Assembly (NCBI RefSeq): GCF_000382425.1
Contig: NZ_KB908297.1
Span: forward strand, 1 to 64,000
DNA from: Empedobacter brevis NBRC 14943 = ATCC 43319
GTDB taxonomy: Bacteria > Bacteroidota > Bacteroidia > Flavobacteriales > Weeksellaceae
Length of the DNA: 64,000 nt
Direction of reading: 5' to 3'
The position numbers were made by a program, and so were the translations under genes. The notes under the pieces are model-generated. The model made no database searches, was not told the DNA's origin, and saw nothing but the letters and a program-made list of their open reading frames with translations. Numbering within the stretch: the stretch's first letter is position 1; each line of letters begins with the position of its first letter. Positions 1 through 8,190 of this stretch are shown one piece after another.

Positions 1-44
1 ACAGTTTTCAAGACTGCCGCATTCGACCACTCTGCCAACTCTCC
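1..44 (-). tRNA. tRNA-Ser(TGA), 5' part only (cut by window edge)
   Basis: On the minus strand the 5' end GGAGAGT, the D-arm and the anticodon stem-loop CAGTCTTGAAAACTG (anticodon TGA) are present. The variable loop, T-arm and 3' acceptor lie outside the window. The bases are identical to the 5' part of the complete tRNA-Ser at 9768-9852. Confidence 0.9.
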
Positions 45-95
45 AATAACGCTGTATATTGCGGTATTGCGAGTGCAAATATAGAACGCTTTTTT
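1..95. repeat. Direct repeat, copy 1 (tRNA-Ser plus promoter)
   Basis: Bases 1-95 match bases 9809-9903 exactly by eye: tRNA body, the 5' leader and the -7 box. Identity ends right after a run of six T. The repeat probably continues to the left of the window, because the tRNA is cut by the edge. Confidence 0.9.
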
Positions 96-106
96 GAATT
101 ACCAAA
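76..106 (-). promoter_or_regulatory. Promoter of the first tRNA-Ser
   Basis: On the minus strand TTTG (103-106) and TATATTTG (76-83) are separated by 19 nt. This is the Bacteroidota primary sigma factor pattern (TTTG at -33, TAnnTTTG at -7). It lies about 30 nt upstream of the tRNA 5' end. The -7 box falls inside the 95-bp repeat shared with the second copy, while the TTTG box lies just outside it, with different flanking bases. Confidence 0.75.
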
Positions 107-336
107 TTAAAATTTTCAACCTCAATTTAACGAAAACGTTTTCGTAGACTTATTTTACATTGCCTTAAATAATTAAAACTATAAAAATCAGTTATTTATA
201 AATAAATGGAATATTCATTATTTTTTGAATAAAAAACATTTCATTTCTTTTATTTCTTTTTTTCGCAGAAATAGGTACATTTACATGACAATAATTAGTT
301 TTTGTAAAAAAAATATACGAAATCGTTATAATTGAT

Positions 337-344
337 TACTTTTG
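337..344 (+). promoter_or_regulatory. Possible -7 box of the GAPDH gene
   Basis: TACTTTTG fits TAnnTTTG and would start transcription near 351, giving a leader of about 36 nt. No good TTTG sits 19 nt upstream, so the call is weak. The rest of 107-386 is AT-rich DNA in which I see no gene. Confidence 0.4.
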
Positions 345-386
345 CCAAGAATTAAGTAAATAAACACAAAATAAACATTTTCTAAA

Positions 387-1826
387 ATGAACCACTCTTC
401 TTATGATCAGCAACTCGCATCTTTCAATGAAATGAGCAAAAAAGTTGTAGAATTCATTAAAATTGTTTCTGATCTATGGTATGATCAATCTGTTGAACTG
501 GTAATTTTCCGTAATCAACTGGTTGACAAAAACGTTAGTGATATCGTAAATTTACACCAATATGCAGAAGAATTTGTTGAGAAAAAGATTGCAATTGATG
601 ATACACTAGCGATAGCAAAAGCAATTTCTCAGGCAAATTTACCAGCTTCAAGACTTGATGTTGGAAAATTGGCAAAAGAATACACTTCAGGAAACTATAC
701 TTCTGCAGAAGCTTTTGTGGAAGAAAAATTAAGTGCAAGTAGAAATGTTAAAAGTGTTGAACCAAAAGATGTTGTTTTATACGGTTTTGGTAGAATTGGA
801 CGTTTGTTAGCACGTGAGTTAGCTTCTCAAATGGGAAAAGGACAACAATTAAGATTACGGGCTGTTGTCACTCGTGATAAAAATGATCCTGTTTTATTAG
901 AAAAAAGAGCTTCTTTATTACGTCATGATTCTGTTCATGGTGATTTTGATGGGAACGTTATAGCAGATCATGAAAACAATGCGTTGATCGTAAACGGCGT
1001 GACAATACATATGATTTCTGCTGCACAGCCAGAAGATATAGATTACACTGCTTATGGTATTAACAATGCCTTAGTGATCGATAATACAGGTGTTTTTAAA
1101 GATGAAGAAGCCTTGTCTCGTCATTTAAAATCTAAAGGAGCTGATAAAGTATTATTAACAGCTCCCGGAAAAGGAGTTCCAAATATTGTATATGGTGTTA
1201 ATCATGAAGAATACAGCCCGGAAAATGTAGATATTTTCTCAGCGGCATCTTGTACTACAAATGCAATCACTCCAATACTAAAAGTTGTAGAAGATAACCT
1301 AGGTGTTGTGAAAGGTCATTTAGAAACGATTCATGCTTATACAAATGATCAGAACTTGGTTGATAATATGCACAAAAAATACCGTCGTGGACGTGCTGCT
1401 GCTTTAAATATGGTTATTACAGAAACTGGTGCCGGTAGTGCTGTAGCGAAAGCTTTACCTAGTTTAGGAGGTAAATTAACATCTAATGCAATTCGCGTAC
1501 CTGTTCCAAATGGATCATTAGTTGTGTTAAATTTGGAAGTTGATAAAAATACTTCTGTAGAGGATGTAAATAATATTATGAAAAGTGCGGCATTAAATGG
1601 AGAATTGGTAGAGCAAATTAAATATTCGTTGAACAACGAATTGGTTTCTTCTGATATTGTAGGAACTTCTGCTCCTTCTATTTTTGACAGCAATGCAACA
1701 ATTGTATCTGCAGATGGTAAAAATGTTGTCTTGTACGTATGGTACGATAATGAATATGGATATAGCCACCAGGTAATGCGTTTAGCAAAACATATTGCCG
1801 GTGTTAGAAGATACACATACTATTAA
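387..1826 (+). CDS. gap: Glyceraldehyde-3-phosphate dehydrogenase, long form
   Basis: Oxidises glyceraldehyde 3-phosphate to 1,3-bisphosphoglycerate with NAD(P) in the cytosol (glycolysis/gluconeogenesis). The 479-residue protein has about 125 extra N-terminal residues, predicted helical, before the Rossmann motif GFGRIGR (133-139). The catalytic motif ASCTTN puts the active-site Cys at 289, and the HAYTNDQN segment gives the partner His at 316. The usual enzyme has about 335 residues; long forms like this are known in Bacteroidota and some other bacteria. The start is the first ATG, about 36 nt after a possible promoter. The gene stands alone and is followed by a terminator. Cofactor preference, and whether it works mainly in gluconeogenesis, cannot be read from the sequence. 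Confidence 0.93.
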   Translation: MNHSSYDQQLASFNEMSKKVVEFIKIVSDLWYDQSVELVIFRNQLVDKNVSDIVNLHQYAEEFVEKKIAIDDTLAIAKAISQANLPASRLDVGKLAKEYTSGNYTSAEAFVEEKLSASRNVKSVEPKDVVLYGFGRIGRLLARELASQMGKGQQLRLRAVVTRDKNDPVLLEKRASLLRHDSVHGDFDGNVIADHENNALIVNGVTIHMISAAQPEDIDYTAYGINNALVIDNTGVFKDEEALSRHLKSKGADKVLLTAPGKGVPNIVYGVNHEEYSPENVDIFSAASCTTNAITPILKVVEDNLGVVKGHLETIHAYTNDQNLVDNMHKKYRRGRAAALNMVITETGAGSAVAKALPSLGGKLTSNAIRVPVPNGSLVVLNLEVDKNTSVEDVNNIMKSAALNGELVEQIKYSLNNELVSSDIVGTSAPSIFDSNATIVSADGKNVVLYVWYDNEYGYSHQVMRLAKHIAGVRRYTYY

Positions 1827-1854
1827 TAGTATTTTTTCCCTTTATTTAAAATTA

Positions 1855-1886
1855 ATCCACTGACTGGAAAGTTGGTGGATTTTTTT
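1855..1886 (+). terminator. Terminator after the GAPDH gene
   Basis: ATCCAC (1855-1860) pairs with GTGGAT (1875-1880), followed by a run of T. It lies about 30 nt after the stop codon. Confidence 0.6.
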
Positions 1887-1973
1887 GTAACATATTCGTT
1901 TAAAAACAGCTAAGTTAATTTTATGTCTTACATTTGTTAATGTTATATTAATGCAAGAATTAAAAATTAACAT

Positions 1974-1981
1974 TATTTTTG
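1974..1981 (+). promoter_or_regulatory. Possible -7 box for the T9SS gene
   Basis: TATTTTTG fits TAnnTTTG, 25 nt before the ATG at 2007. Just upstream, TGTTAAT (1935-1941) and ATTAACA (1966-1972) form an inverted repeat that could be an operator. Confidence 0.45.
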
Positions 1982-2006
1982 AAAAAAACTAAAAACAATT
2001 TATTGT

Positions 2007-5006
2007 ATGAAAAAACTTTACTTTTTTAAAACATCTCTGCTAACCTGTTTGTTGACAGGATTTGCTTTTGGACAGGGAACAGAAACTTTTGAGTCCCAAA
2101 CAGCATTAAGTAATTCTTATGCAACAGGATCATTTGATGGAGAAACAGGAGGAATTGTATGGAATTATACAAATGCAAGAAATGAAGGTACATATCCAAT
2201 CACAAACAAAGGAATTTTATTTCAAGCTTCAGGAAATACATTAGAAACTACAATTTCTAATGGAATCGGAAAATTATCTTTTGATGTCAGAAAAGCTTTT
2301 ACTGGAGGTTCAAATAATAGAAAGATTGAAGTTTTAGTAGATAATGTAGTTGTTTATACTTCACCAACATTTGGAACATCCCAAACAGATTCTACTATTC
2401 ATAATTATGAAGTAGAAATAAACAAAACAGGGGCTGTAACTATTACTTTTAGAAATGCAGGACCCCAACTTACTTTAGATAATATTTCTTGGACAGCTGC
2501 AGGAGTAGCAACGGAAAAACCAGTTGTGTCTCCACGAACAATTACAGGAACTTATGGTGTATTGTTGTCTGATGGAGCTGTGACAGCGACTAATAACCCT
2601 ACCTCTTGGACGCAAACGGGGACATTACCTTTAGGAATTACCTTTGACAATGGCGTTTTCTCAGGTACACCTGAACAACCAGGAACATTTACAGCACAGG
2701 TAACAGCCACAAATCAATATGGAACTTCTGATCCGGCTAATGTAACTTTTGAAATAGCAAAAGCAAATCAAACAGTCAATTATACTTTTGAGCATTTGAC
2801 TCAAAACCAAGGAACTACTTTTTCTGGTTTACCATCACAAACAGATCAAGGGTTAAATATTGTGTATACTTCTGCTGATAATTCTATTGTTTCTACAAAT
2901 GGAAATATGTTATCTTTTGACGGACTTGGTTCTACAACTATTACAGCAACTGCCGTTAGTAATAATAATTATAACGAATTTAGTACAACTTTTGATGTTT
3001 CAGTAACAGATCCAAATGCAACGTATTGTTTTGAAGAAGAATTTGAAGGGCTATCAGGAAATAACACGTCAACAACTGGTTCATCAGTAAGTTGGAATGG
3101 GAATTCTAATTTTCCTACTGTAGCTACTGTTTATCAAGCAGGAAATGCTATTAGATTAGGTTCAAGTAATAACAAAGGGGGGGTAACATCAAAAGTGTTA
3201 GATCAAATATCAGGAAATGTTACAGTTTCTTTTGAAGTAAAAGGTTGGACAGCAGTTGAAGGAAGTATCAATCTTACGCTAGGTTCAGAAACTAAAAATG
3301 TTGTTTATACAGCAAAAATGGCAGATAATTTCGAAACACAAACTGTAAGTTTTGAAAACGTAGCTGCCGGTTCTACTTTAAAATTAGAAACTTCAGCGAG
3401 AAGAGCATTTATTGACAATATTAAAATTCAATGTTCAACAGATGAGAATTCTACAACTTGGGACGGAACAGCATGGTCTAACGGAACGCCGGATCTTACA
3501 AAAGATGTAATCATCAAAGGCGAAGTAACGATTGATACGCAATTAGAAGCTAAAACACTTACAGTTTCAGATGCTGGAGGTTCAATTGTCTTAAAGTCAG
3601 GTGCTTATTTAATCGTTGATGGGAAAATCGACAATCAAGCTGGTCTTACAGGATTAGTTGTAGAAAATGGTGCTAATTTAATCCAAAATCAAAACGTTGC
3701 GAACTCAGGAGCGATTACAGTTAATCGTGATAGTAAATCGATGGTTCGTAATGATATGACGTTCTGGTCTTCTCCGGTTCAGCAGGAAGCATGGCAACAA
3801 ACTATACGTTCATTCTCTCCGGAAACATTATACAATCGTTTTTGGACATATAATGAAACAACAGATGAATTTAGTCAAATCTTAACTTCAGATACAGATT
3901 CAAAATTATTTGAACCGGGTAAAGGGGTTTCTATCCGTGTTAAAAACACTTTACCAACAGGACAAAATACAATTCATAATGGTGCATTTTTAGGAGTTCC
4001 GTTCAATGGAGATGTAACAGTACCTGTTCAATTTACAGCAAATGGATACAATTTAGTTGGTAACCCTTATGCTTCTAACATTAATGTGGAAAAATTCTTA
4101 TTAGCTAATGAGAATGTTAATTCATTGTATTTCTGGACACATCAATTCCCTGTTGGTTCTTCAGAATATGCAAATAATTATGCCGCATTCAATGTTGTAG
4201 GTGGTGTTATTCCTGATTTGTCAAACATTTCTGTTGGACAAGGGTTTATCGTAGGACTTTCTCAAGCTACATCTACAGTTAATTTTAACAATGCAATGAG
4301 AACTTCACAAGATGCATTTTTCTATAAAAATTCAATTGCAGAAAAAAACAGAGTTTGGTTGAGTTTATCAAAAGAAAGTAAAACAATTAGCCAAATTCTA
4401 TTGGCTTATATGGATGGAGCTACGAACGATGCGGATAATCAAATTGATGCAAAAGTGATGCAGAGAGGTTCTTCAGCAATCTACTCATTGATTAATAATG
4501 AAGCATATGCCATCCAAGGACGTAGCTTACCTTTTAAAACCGATGATGTCGTAAAATTAGGTTTTGAGGCGTTAGAGCAAGGAAATTACTCAATTAATAT
4601 TGAGAAAGTTGATGGATTGTTCGAAAAAGGTCAAATTGTTTATTTAAGAGATAAAGAATTAAATCAAGTACATAACTTATCAGAATCAGCTTATTCATTT
4701 GCTTCTAAAGCAGGGATATTTGATACTCGTTTTGAACTTGTGTATACAAATAAAACATTAGGTACAGATGAATTGTCAAAAGAAAATGTTATTGTTTATA
4801 CTAAAAACAACACAATTGTAGTGGATGCAAAACAAAATAAAATTTCTTCGGTAGAGGTATATGATATTCAAGGAAGAAAAATATTTGTAAAAGATAACAT
4901 TCGTACAAGTGTTTATCAAGTTGAATCTTCTGCAAAAGGAGTTTTAGTTATAAAAGTTCTGACTGAAGACGGAAAAGTGAAGACTCAGAAAGTTATAAAT
5001 AAATAA
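2007..5006 (+). CDS. Large secreted T9SS protein with type A sorting domain
   Basis: A 999-residue secreted or cell-surface protein. A signal peptide (about 1-22, hydrophobic core, cleavage near FAFGQ) sends it to the periplasm. The last ~80 residues (YDIQGRKIF..., ending KVKTQKVINK) look like a type A T9SS C-terminal sorting domain, cut off at the outer membrane. In between are beta-rich segments: an N-terminal jelly-roll-like region (about 24-170), a putative Ig-like repeat with the GITFDNGVFSGTP pattern (about 175-250), a second jelly-roll-like region (about 340-490), and a region with GNPYASNIN near 690 that is common in flavobacterial T9SS proteins. I see no catalytic motif, so adhesion or a surface structural role is inference. 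It is probably co-transcribed with the small PID-CTERM-like gene 26 nt downstream. Confidence 0.8.
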   Translation: MKKLYFFKTSLLTCLLTGFAFGQGTETFESQTALSNSYATGSFDGETGGIVWNYTNARNEGTYPITNKGILFQASGNTLETTISNGIGKLSFDVRKAFTGGSNNRKIEVLVDNVVVYTSPTFGTSQTDSTIHNYEVEINKTGAVTITFRNAGPQLTLDNISWTAAGVATEKPVVSPRTITGTYGVLLSDGAVTATNNPTSWTQTGTLPLGITFDNGVFSGTPEQPGTFTAQVTATNQYGTSDPANVTFEIAKANQTVNYTFEHLTQNQGTTFSGLPSQTDQGLNIVYTSADNSIVSTNGNMLSFDGLGSTTITATAVSNNNYNEFSTTFDVSVTDPNATYCFEEEFEGLSGNNTSTTGSSVSWNGNSNFPTVATVYQAGNAIRLGSSNNKGGVTSKVLDQISGNVTVSFEVKGWTAVEGSINLTLGSETKNVVYTAKMADNFETQTVSFENVAAGSTLKLETSARRAFIDNIKIQCSTDENSTTWDGTAWSNGTPDLTKDVIIKGEVTIDTQLEAKTLTVSDAGGSIVLKSGAYLIVDGKIDNQAGLTGLVVENGANLIQNQNVANSGAITVNRDSKSMVRNDMTFWSSPVQQEAWQQTIRSFSPETLYNRFWTYNETTDEFSQILTSDTDSKLFEPGKGVSIRVKNTLPTGQNTIHNGAFLGVPFNGDVTVPVQFTANGYNLVGNPYASNINVEKFLLANENVNSLYFWTHQFPVGSSEYANNYAAFNVVGGVIPDLSNISVGQGFIVGLSQATSTVNFNNAMRTSQDAFFYKNSIAEKNRVWLSLSKESKTISQILLAYMDGATNDADNQIDAKVMQRGSSAIYSLINNEAYAIQGRSLPFKTDDVVKLGFEALEQGNYSINIEKVDGLFEKGQIVYLRDKELNQVHNLSESAYSFASKAGIFDTRFELVYTNKTLGTDELSKENVIVYTKNNTIVVDAKQNKISSVEVYDIQGRKIFVKDNIRTSVYQVESSAKGVLVIKVLTEDGKVKTQKVINK

Positions 5007-5032
5007 TTTAACATCTAATAAAATAGTACAAT

Positions 5033-5290
5033 ATGAAAAATATAAAACAAATTATCTTGGTCGTAGGAGCTTTACTTTGTACGATAGGTGTATCAGCTCA
5101 GAAAAATAAGATTTCGTTCTTTGAATCGAACAATGAAAATACAACTTCTGCTGTAGACCCCGGTACTGGAGGAGGAGGAGCAGATACTGAAGATCCGGAT
5201 CCAACACCAATCGATGATTATTTGCCATTATTGGTAATAGGCGCAGGATTAGTGGCTTTACGTTTCAGAAAGCAATTGCTTAAAAAGTAA
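5033..5290 (+). CDS. Small PID-CTERM-like membrane-anchored protein
   Basis: 85 residues in four parts: signal peptide (1-22, ending VSA-Q), a short polar stretch, an acidic Gly/Pro-rich linker with GGGG, and a C-terminal module PIDDYLPLL + hydrophobic helix + basic tail (RFRKQLLKK). Motif, helix and positive tail together recall PEP-CTERM/LPXTG sorting signals; similar ends in Flavobacteriia have been called PID-CTERM (from memory, not checked). It would lie in the inner membrane facing the periplasm, or be processed there. The gene follows the T9SS protein by 26 nt with no terminator between them, so the two probably form an operon. The enzyme that would process it is not in the window. Function unknown. 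Confidence 0.7.
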   Translation: MKNIKQIILVVGALLCTIGVSAQKNKISFFESNNENTTSAVDPGTGGGGADTEDPDPTPIDDYLPLLVIGAGLVALRFRKQLLKK

Positions 5291-5308
5291 ATCATAATTA
5301 TTCTAAAT

Positions 5309-5340
5309 ATAAAAGCTTCTCAAAATTGAGAAGCTTTTAT
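5309..5340. terminator. Bidirectional terminator
   Basis: ATAAAAGCTTCTC and GAGAAGCTTTTAT pair perfectly around AAAATT, with A and T tracts on the two sides. It serves both the plus-strand operon ending at 5290 and the minus-strand gene ending at 5340. Confidence 0.85.
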
Positions 5341-6377
5341 TATTTTATCTGTTCTAAACTGTTTGCAATTGCTTTGTATAGTATTTCTCCCATTGTTGAA
5401 CACTCTTCATAGGATTGATCTTTATAAAGTTTAGCAAAACCTGTTCGTAGCTGAATAATATTTTCATCTGTAGAAATTATATCGTTTTTTATGATTTTCA
5501 TTAAATCACGAAAACGTTTCGAACTATTTGAAATTCTTTTTGAAATAAGTGATTTCACTTCTTTTCGATATTGATCAATTGAATTTGGTTTTAAACGATT
5601 CGTCACCAAATCAACCATAATCTTATTTTCTTTGAAATATTGTGGCCGATAAATTTTTAAATTCCCTTCATAACACTGCTGATCAAAATCGATGGGACGA
5701 ACCCTGTAAATAACCTGATCAAAATCGTGAATAGGAACGATAACGTAATTGTAAGAGCGCATATCGCCTAAAAGACCTATAAAACATCGCTCATTGAATT
5801 TGACAAATTCTTTCGCAATCTGATTTTTTTCCAAATCGTTGCATTTATCCAAATACTTTTTAATAAAAACATCTCCCGGAATACCTAAAATATGTTCTTC
5901 GATTAATGTGTTCTTGTACACCAAAAAATTGATCCGATGAGGTGATAAAATATCTTCTAATTCTAATCCGTAAATACGTGAAGCATCCGCTTTTTTAATA
6001 TAAAAATTAGTATAGTTATCGTTCAAAATATTTCGCACTCGAATCCTAAAAGGTTTTGAATTTCCAAACGTACAATAATCAATAGAATCCACAACAAGAT
6101 AAGGTAAAGACTCTTCGTCTCCATCTGAATGTAAATAAGTGTAAATTCTATTCAAACTATCTTGTATCTCCTGATGTTCCGAATCGGTATAATAAACACC
6201 TAACCAATGTGTGTCATTTCCTTCTTTATCTTCTAAAGCGACACAACCCGAAAAACGCATCAAATCATCATATTCGATGCTTGCTTTTGTCGTCCGATGA
6301 TATTTTTCCAAATAAAGGTTCAATTCGTAACTCACAGGATAAATAGGTTTCTTGAACTCTATTTTAACATCTTTCAT
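5340..6377 (-). CDS. Orphan protein with kinase-like motifs
   Basis: 345 residues, no signal peptide or membrane segment, so cytosolic. I do not recognise the family. The central part has the layout of atypical kinases (HipA/PI-kinase-like folds): a Lys pair in FYIKK (about 126-130), EEHILGIPGD (160-169), a possible catalytic loop GDMRSYN (204-210; Asp 205, Asn 210) and a possible metal-binding IDFDQQ (229-234). The C-terminal third is helical and Lys/Arg rich. These motif matches are inference and may be chance. The gene is transcribed alone, back to back with the GNAT-nitrilase gene, and shares a terminator with the PID-CTERM-like gene. The ATG start is the first Met and sits next to the intergenic region. 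Confidence 0.6.
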   Translation of the reverse strand: MKDVKIEFKKPIYPVSYELNLYLEKYHRTTKASIEYDDLMRFSGCVALEDKEGNDTHWLGVYYTDSEHQEIQDSLNRIYTYLHSDGDEESLPYLVVDSIDYCTFGNSKPFRIRVRNILNDNYTNFYIKKADASRIYGLELEDILSPHRINFLVYKNTLIEEHILGIPGDVFIKKYLDKCNDLEKNQIAKEFVKFNERCFIGLLGDMRSYNYVIVPIHDFDQVIYRVRPIDFDQQCYEGNLKIYRPQYFKENKIMVDLVTNRLKPNSIDQYRKEVKSLISKRISNSSKRFRDLMKIIKNDIISTDENIIQLRTGFAKLYKDQSYEECSTMGEILYKAIANSLEQIK

Positions 6378-6481
6378 TTTTTCTCTCGTTGTACAACACG
6401 AAGATAGCTTTAAATTTATTTTTTAAATTGTTTATTGGATTAATATTTGCTAAATTCAATCAAAATCTAAATCTTAACAAA

Positions 6482-7990
6482 ATGAATATTCAGGTCAGGA
6501 ATTTGACACTTGAAGATTATAGTGATTTGACTGAATCGACAAAAGAAGCTTATCAAAATCAACTCGGAACATGGACAGTTAATGAAATAAAAGAGTTGTT
6601 AGCTCTTTTCCCACAAGGACAATTTTGCGTAGAAGTTGATGGAAAAGTTGTCGCATCGGCATTGAGTATTGTTGTCAATTCAAAGAAAACAAATATTGAA
6701 TCAAATTATGATACAATAACTTCTAATGGAAAGTTTTTAAAACATGATTCTGACGGAGATACAATGTATGGGATTGAAGTTTTTGTACATCCTAATTATC
6801 GTCAACTTCGCTTAGGAAGACGTTTATATGATGCAAGAAAGGAGCTTTGTGAAGAGATGAACCTTAAATCAATTGTTGCCGGGGGACGTATTCCTCATTA
6901 CCATAAATATTCGAAAGAATTATCTCCTCGTCAGTATATTGAAAAAGTAAAAAGTAAAGAAATTTACGATTCTACTTTAGCTTTTCAAATTTCAAACGAT
7001 TTTAATGTCAAAAAAATTCTAAGAAATTATTTGAAAGATGATAAAGAATCGTTAGAATATGCAACCTTATTAGAATGGAACAATATTTACTATGAACCTG
7101 AATTAAAATCAAACTCTCCGACAAAACGTACAATTCGTCTTGGATTGGTACAATGGCAAATGCGTCTATTTAATGGGTTACAGGATTTTTACGATCAAAT
7201 CGAGTTTTTTGTAAATGCAGTGAGTGATTATGGTTCAGATTTTATTATGTTCCCGGAGTTTTTCAATACACCATTGATGAGTCCTTATAATCACCTGAAA
7301 GAAATTGAAGCAATGCATCAGCTTGCAACAATGACTGATGATATAGTAAAGAAAATTCAAGAATTTGCAATTACTTATAATGTGAATATTATTTCGGGAT
7401 CTATGCCGCATTTGAAAGATGGGAAATTGTATAACACTTCTTTTCTGTGTCATCGTTCAGGCAAATTAGATGCTTACAGTAAAATTCATATTACTCCGAA
7501 TGAATTCAAATATTACGCATTGAATGGAGGAGATGAAATAAAAGTTTTTGATACCGATTGTGGAAAAGTGGGTTTATTAATCTGCTATGATGTCGAATTT
7601 CCGGAATTGAGTAGAATCTTAGCTGATCAGGGAATGGAAATCTTATTTGTCCCTTTTATGACAGATACACAAAATGGGTATACGCGTGTACGAAGCTGTG
7701 CTCAAGCCCGTGCAATAGAAAATGAATGTTATGTTGCAATTGCGGGTTCTGTAGGGAATTTGCCACGAGTAAACAATATGGATATTCAGTACTCTCAGTC
7801 AGCTGTATTTACTCCATCCGACTTCTCTTTCCCAAATAATGGTGTAAAAGCAGAAGCTACCCCAAATGCGGAAATGGTTTTGGTTGCCGATGTAGATTTG
7901 TACCTTTTGAAAGAATTGCATGAATATGGAACTGTAAAGACAATGAAAGATCGCCGAAAAGACTTATACGAAGTAAAACTGATCAAATAA
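6482..7990 (+). CDS. GNAT acetyltransferase fused to nitrilase-family amidohydrolase
   Basis: A 502-residue two-domain cytosolic enzyme. The first ~190 residues are a GNAT N-acetyltransferase with the acetyl-CoA loop region VHPNYRQLRLGRRLYDAR. From about 215 to the end is a carbon-nitrogen hydrolase with its Glu-Lys-Cys triad intact: Glu 259 in MFPEFF, Lys 334 in SKIHITP, Cys 368 in LICYDVEFPE. The reading frame continues 31 codons upstream to 6389, but those residues are hydrophobic and unlike a GNAT start; the ATG at 6482 begins the expected MNIQVRNLTLEDY. This fusion is known in several phyla; substrates are unknown. An amide might be both made and hydrolysed on linked domains. The gene is monocistronic and ends in a terminator. 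Confidence 0.85.
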   Translation: MNIQVRNLTLEDYSDLTESTKEAYQNQLGTWTVNEIKELLALFPQGQFCVEVDGKVVASALSIVVNSKKTNIESNYDTITSNGKFLKHDSDGDTMYGIEVFVHPNYRQLRLGRRLYDARKELCEEMNLKSIVAGGRIPHYHKYSKELSPRQYIEKVKSKEIYDSTLAFQISNDFNVKKILRNYLKDDKESLEYATLLEWNNIYYEPELKSNSPTKRTIRLGLVQWQMRLFNGLQDFYDQIEFFVNAVSDYGSDFIMFPEFFNTPLMSPYNHLKEIEAMHQLATMTDDIVKKIQEFAITYNVNIISGSMPHLKDGKLYNTSFLCHRSGKLDAYSKIHITPNEFKYYALNGGDEIKVFDTDCGKVGLLICYDVEFPELSRILADQGMEILFVPFMTDTQNGYTRVRSCAQARAIENECYVAIAGSVGNLPRVNNMDIQYSQSAVFTPSDFSFPNNGVKAEATPNAEMVLVADVDLYLLKELHEYGTVKTMKDRRKDLYEVKLIK

Positions 7991-7997
7991 TATAAAA

Positions 7998-8022
7998 AAA
8001 ACCTCCTTAATTGGAGGTTTTG
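7998..8022 (+). terminator. Terminator after the GNAT-nitrilase gene
   Basis: AAAACCTCC and GGAGGTTTT pair around TTAATT, with more T after it. The stem starts 8 nt after the stop codon. Confidence 0.85.
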
Positions 8023-8027
8023 TTTTA

Positions 8028-8119
8028 GTTCTTATTCTTGTTGGTTGGACTTGAATAAGAACAAGCAATCTAACTTTTTCTGTAAGTATAGATCCTAGGT
8101 TCGGTTAAGTATCTATACT
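8028..8119. repeat. Two adjacent inverted repeats between convergent genes
   Basis: GTTCTTATTC (8028-8037) pairs with GAATAAGAAC (8053-8062). AGTATAGAT (8085-8093) pairs with ATCTATACT (8111-8119). Both stems are perfect with loops of 15-17 nt, neither is followed by a strong T-run, and a proper terminator already lies upstream. Confidence 0.55.
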
Positions 8120-8190
8120 AAAATTAGAACTATTTTTTATTCAAAACAAATCTTTTTTAGGTTTAATTGAAAATTTAACATTTCAGAGAA

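Noticed and set aside
1349-1816. 155-codon open frame antisense to the GAPDH gene
   Set aside because: It lies wholly within the conserved GAPDH frame and has no recognisable protein features.
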